Assembly (NCBI GenBank): GCA_019115345.1
Contig: DXDV01000250.1
Coordinates: 1-8,765 of the forward strand
Length of the DNA: 8,765 bases
Direction of reading: 5' to 3'
Origin: Candidatus Intestinimonas stercorigallinarum
GTDB taxonomy: Bacteria; Bacillota; Clostridia; Oscillospirales; Oscillospiraceae
Shown: positions 6,124 to 8,765 of the stretch, in pieces
Layout of the letters: each line of letters starts with the position of its first letter
How positions within the stretch are numbered: position 1 is the first letter of the stretch
Program-made: the position numbers and the translations under genes
Notes under the pieces: model-generated
Database searches by the model: none
What the model saw: only the letters and a program-made list of their open reading frames with translations
What the model was told of the DNA's origin: nothing

Positions 6124-7476
6124 ATGACGCCCTCCCACAGCCGCACCGGCGCCGTCCTCTTCCTGTGCGCCCTCTTCGCCGGCGCCGCTTTGCTCCTCAC
6201 CGGCCTGGTCCCCGCCGACCCGGTCCGGGAGGGAGTGCGCCTGCCCCGGCGGAGCGCCGCCTACGCCGCCCAGACCGGCCTGAACAGCGGCCGGACCTCC
6301 CCCGGCCACTGGGGGGAGGCGGTGACGGTGGAGGCGGAGCCCCCCCTCCAGCGCCTGGAGGACTTCATCTCCTCGGCGGAGACCACCGCCAACAGCGCCC
6401 TGGACAAGGGCCATCTCTTCATCCAGCTCTACGGCGGCGTCCAGGCCCTCACCGGCCGGACGGTGGTGGAGGATGTGGACCCCCAGTACTCGGTGGTCAA
6501 GCTCACCGACGGCACCCTTACCTTTGTGAACAGCGAGCCGAAGGACGTCACCGGACAGGGCCGGTCGGTGGCCCGGCTGGCCCGTGCCCTGGAGGAGCGG
6601 GAGATCCCCCTCCTCTATGTCCAGGCCCCCCAGAAGCTCCAGGAGGATGACGCGCGGCTCCCCGCCGGGGTGACCGACTACGGAAACGACTACGCCGACC
6701 AGCTCCTCTCCGTCCTGGCCGGGCACGGCGTGGACACCCTGGACCTGCGGGAGACCCTGGCCGCCGGTGACCGGGACTGGTCCTCCTACTTCTTCCGCAC
6801 CGACCACCACTGGACCCCGGAGGCCGCCTTCACCGCCAACCAGGCCCTCTCGGAGGTGCTGGAGGAGGACTACGGCTTTTCCATCCCCGCCCAGCACACC
6901 GACCCGGAGTCCTTCACCCGCCTCACCCTGTCCGACTTCTTCCTGGGCAGCCAGGGCAAGCGGGTGGGCTCCCTCTACGCCGGGGTGGATGACGTGGAGC
7001 TCTGGTTCCCCAATTTCCCCACCAACTTCACCTACTCCATCCCCATCTACGACATGGAGCGCACCGGCCCCTTCGAAACCTCTCTCCTCTTCCTGGAGCG
7101 GGTGGAGGAGAAGGACTTCTTCAACGGCAATCCCTACACCCTCTATTCCGGCGGGGACTACCCCCTGGCCCGCATCTACAACCTCCTGGAGCCCGACGCC
7201 CCCCGGGTGATGCTGCTGCGGGACTCCTACGCCTGCGTCCTCACCCCCTTCCTGGCCCTGAACTGCGGCGAGCTCATCACCATCGACCTGCGGTACTTCC
7301 ACGACGACCTGCTGACCTACGTGGACTGGCTCCAGCCCGACCTGGTCATCGTCTCCTACACCGCCGGTTCGGTGGCCCTGGAGGAGCTCTTCGACTTCTT
7401 CCCCGGGGACGAGCCCCAGCCCCCATATGCCCTGGACCCCCCGGCGGCGGAAAAGCCCGCCCTGGAGGAAGGCTGA
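6124..7476 (+). CDS. DHHW/AlgX-like SGNH-type acyltransferase partner
   Basis: This 450-residue protein has an N-terminal hydrophobic segment (about residues 8-29) that should act as a membrane anchor or signal, placing the rest outside the cytoplasm. The signature TDHHWTPEAA (226-235) and the downstream RDSYA (366-370) are those of the DHHW family, related to AlgJ/AlgX, where an Asp-His-Ser triad transfers acetyl groups to a polysaccharide. By position D227, H229 and S368 are the likely triad. The C-terminal part (ITIDLRYFHDD, 385-395, then QPDLVIV) is also typical. The tail after about 427 is Pro- and acid-rich and looks disordered. The ATG has AAGGAGG (6110-6116) just upstream. It sits directly behind its MBOAT partner and is probably translated from the same mRNA. 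The acceptor polymer is not identifiable here. Confidence 0.92.
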   Translation: MTPSHSRTGAVLFLCALFAGAALLLTGLVPADPVREGVRLPRRSAAYAAQTGLNSGRTSPGHWGEAVTVEAEPPLQRLEDFISSAETTANSALDKGHLFIQLYGGVQALTGRTVVEDVDPQYSVVKLTDGTLTFVNSEPKDVTGQGRSVARLARALEEREIPLLYVQAPQKLQEDDARLPAGVTDYGNDYADQLLSVLAGHGVDTLDLRETLAAGDRDWSSYFFRTDHHWTPEAAFTANQALSEVLEEDYGFSIPAQHTDPESFTRLTLSDFFLGSQGKRVGSLYAGVDDVELWFPNFPTNFTYSIPIYDMERTGPFETSLLFLERVEEKDFFNGNPYTLYSGGDYPLARIYNLLEPDAPRVMLLRDSYACVLTPFLALNCGELITIDLRYFHDDLLTYVDWLQPDLVIVSYTAGSVALEELFDFFPGDEPQPPYALDPPAAEKPALEEG

Positions 7477-7483
7477 TTCTCTG

Positions 7484-7489
7484 TATACT
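7484..7489 (+). promoter_or_regulatory. Possible -10 box before the MFS gene
   Basis: TATACT at 7484-7489 lies in the 28-nt gap after the DHHW gene, preceded directly by TG without the usual extra base. No recognisable -35 is present at 16-18 nt. It could give the MFS gene some separate expression, but co-transcription with the upstream genes is as likely. Confidence 0.3.
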
Positions 7490-7504
7490 GCGAGGTAATT
7501 TGTC

Positions 7505-8707
7505 ATGCCCTCCGTCCGACGACTGGACTACCACTACATGGCCATGCAGATCGGCTTCTGGGCCATGTTCGCCGCCATCTGCGCCTACCAGGCCGCCCTG
7601 CTCACCAGCCGGGGCTTCACCAACGCCCAGGCGGGGCTTCTCATCGCCGTCCGGTGCCTGGCCGGCATCCTCTGCCAGCCCGCCCTGGGGGCCTTCGCCG
7701 ACCGCCACCCCCACATCCCCCTCCGGCGCATCGTCTCCCTCTCCCTGGGGGTGGGGCTCATCGCCGGAGTGATCTTCCTCCTCTGTCCCATGGGCATGGC
7801 GGGGACCATGGTCCTCCTCATTCTCATGGGGGGCTTTGAGATCTCCTCCTACCCCCTCATGGACGCCATGGCCATCCAGTTCATCCAGCGGGGCGTCCCC
7901 ATCCGGTACAGCCTGGGCCGGGGGGTGGGCTCCCTGGCCTACGCCCTGTGCTGCGTGGCCCTGGGGTTCCAGGTCACCGCCTGGGGGGTGGAGTCCACCC
8001 TCCTCACCCACGCCCTCCTCACCGCCCTGGAGATCGGCCTGGTGGCCACCTATCCCCCCTGCCCCGTGGAGGTACAGGCCGCCGGGACCGCCGCCAAGCC
8101 CCACTCCACTGTTTGGCTGCTGCGCCGGAATCCCTCCTTCGCCCTCATGCTGCTGGCCATCCTCCTGGGCATAACCGGGTGTCTGCCCATGTCCAACTTC
8201 CTGGTCAACGTGGTCACCAGCCGGGGCGGCGCCGCCGGGGACCTGGGCATCGCCCTCTTCCTCATGGCCGCCTTCGAGCTGCCAACAGCCTTTTTCTTCC
8301 AGCGACTCTACCGCCGGCTGGGGGGCGGCCGCCTCCTCCTGCTGAGCATGGTCTTTTGCCTGTTGAAGGCCCTGGCCCTGCTGCTGGCCCCCTCCCTCTT
8401 CTTCGTCTATCTGGCCCAGCCCCTCCAGATGCTGGGCTACGGCCTCTTCACCCCCACCTCGGTGTACTACGTCAACGACTCGGTGCCAACCGAGGACCAG
8501 GTGAAGGGCCAGACCCTGATGATGGTGGCCTCCAACGGCCTGGGCGGGGTGCTGGGGAGCCTCTTCGCCGGGTCCATTCTGGACCTGGGTGGCGCCGACG
8601 CCATGCTGGGCTTCTGCCTGGCCTGCTGCGCCGCCGCCGGGCTTTTGGCAGCCCTGGCCCTGGGCCTGGACCGCCGCCGGACGCCCCAGTCCATATGCCG
8701 GATGTGA
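7505..8707 (+). CDS. MFS transporter (12 helices)
   Basis: This 400-residue major facilitator superfamily protein resembles the MFS_1-like/HcaT-NupG group of proton-linked uptake carriers. Two halves of about six helices each are visible, joined by a central loop near residues 185-208. The motif-A region LGAFADRHPHIPLRR is at 61-75 and carries the GxxxDR core. The YSLGRGVGSLAYA segment (135-147) and VPTEDQVKGQTLMM (327-340) are typical of the second-helix and late-helix regions of this group. The ATG start has a modest GAGGT site (7492-7496) 8 nt upstream. The gene follows the DHHW gene after 28 nt. Nothing in the sequence gives the substrate; a role in surface acylation is possible but would be unusual for this group. 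No terminator is visible between its stop and the window end. Confidence 0.88.
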   Translation: MPSVRRLDYHYMAMQIGFWAMFAAICAYQAALLTSRGFTNAQAGLLIAVRCLAGILCQPALGAFADRHPHIPLRRIVSLSLGVGLIAGVIFLLCPMGMAGTMVLLILMGGFEISSYPLMDAMAIQFIQRGVPIRYSLGRGVGSLAYALCCVALGFQVTAWGVESTLLTHALLTALEIGLVATYPPCPVEVQAAGTAAKPHSTVWLLRRNPSFALMLLAILLGITGCLPMSNFLVNVVTSRGGAAGDLGIALFLMAAFELPTAFFFQRLYRRLGGGRLLLLSMVFCLLKALALLLAPSLFFVYLAQPLQMLGYGLFTPTSVYYVNDSVPTEDQVKGQTLMMVASNGLGGVLGSLFAGSILDLGGADAMLGFCLACCAAAGLLAALALGLDRRRTPQSICRM

Positions 8708-8765
8708 GCCTGTATGGGATCTCGACAATTGACAAGACAAAACGGACCCGCCGCAGAACGTGTTA

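Noticed and set aside
8729..8765. Promoter at the right edge based on a perfect TTGACA (8729-8734)
   Set aside because: No -10-like hexamer occurs at 16-18 nt downstream; the bases there are GC-rich and the window ends soon after.

Overview
The window is about 8.8 kb of very GC-rich bacterial DNA, densely packed with intact genes. Strong AAGGAGG-type ribosome binding sites, short AT-rich promoter islands, a TTG start and the protein styles suggest a GC-rich Bacillota. The Oscillospiraceae relatives of Flavonifractor or Lawsonibacter fit best, but this is an inference from gene style and not a database match. I see no mobile element, CRISPR array, tRNA or rRNA.

Left part (1-1983, minus strand). 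Reading leftward from an AT-rich divergent promoter region come a CNNM/CorC-type membrane protein with a CBS pair (TTG start), then 41 nt later a HIT-family nucleotide hydrolase or transferase. After a terminator-like hairpin comes the first 27 codons of a probable sigma-70 family factor that runs off the left edge.

Centre (1984-3504). A 222-bp divergent intergenic region holds two back-to-back extended -10 promoters about 54 bp apart. Each transcript would start with a GC-rich hairpin; the rightward one carries a near-perfect 28-bp palindrome starting around +4 and a second hairpin just before the ribosome binding site. The rightward gene is a CLC-type anion transporter whose motifs (GREGA, GFRGGE, GTNLV) match the fluoride/proton antiporter branch better than ordinary chloride channels. 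No fluoride riboswitch is visible in its leader.

Right part (3505-8707, plus strand). A new extended -10 promoter (TGGTATACT) precedes four closely spaced genes with 19-28 nt gaps: an acyltransferase-3 family membrane protein, an MBOAT (AlgI/DltB-like) O-acyltransferase, a membrane-anchored DHHW/AlgX-like SGNH protein, and a 12-helix MFS transporter. The MBOAT and DHHW proteins form the classic two-part machine for moving acyl groups across the membrane onto a cell-surface polymer. The adjacent acyltransferase-3 suggests a larger envelope-modification module. The acceptor polymer is not identified by anything in the window, and the MFS gene may be only a passenger.

Nothing here is clearly a wholly new system. 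The points most worth checking are the riboswitch-less fluoride-type CLC with its hairpin leader, the double acyltransferase module, and the leaky-terminator arrangement before the sigma factor.
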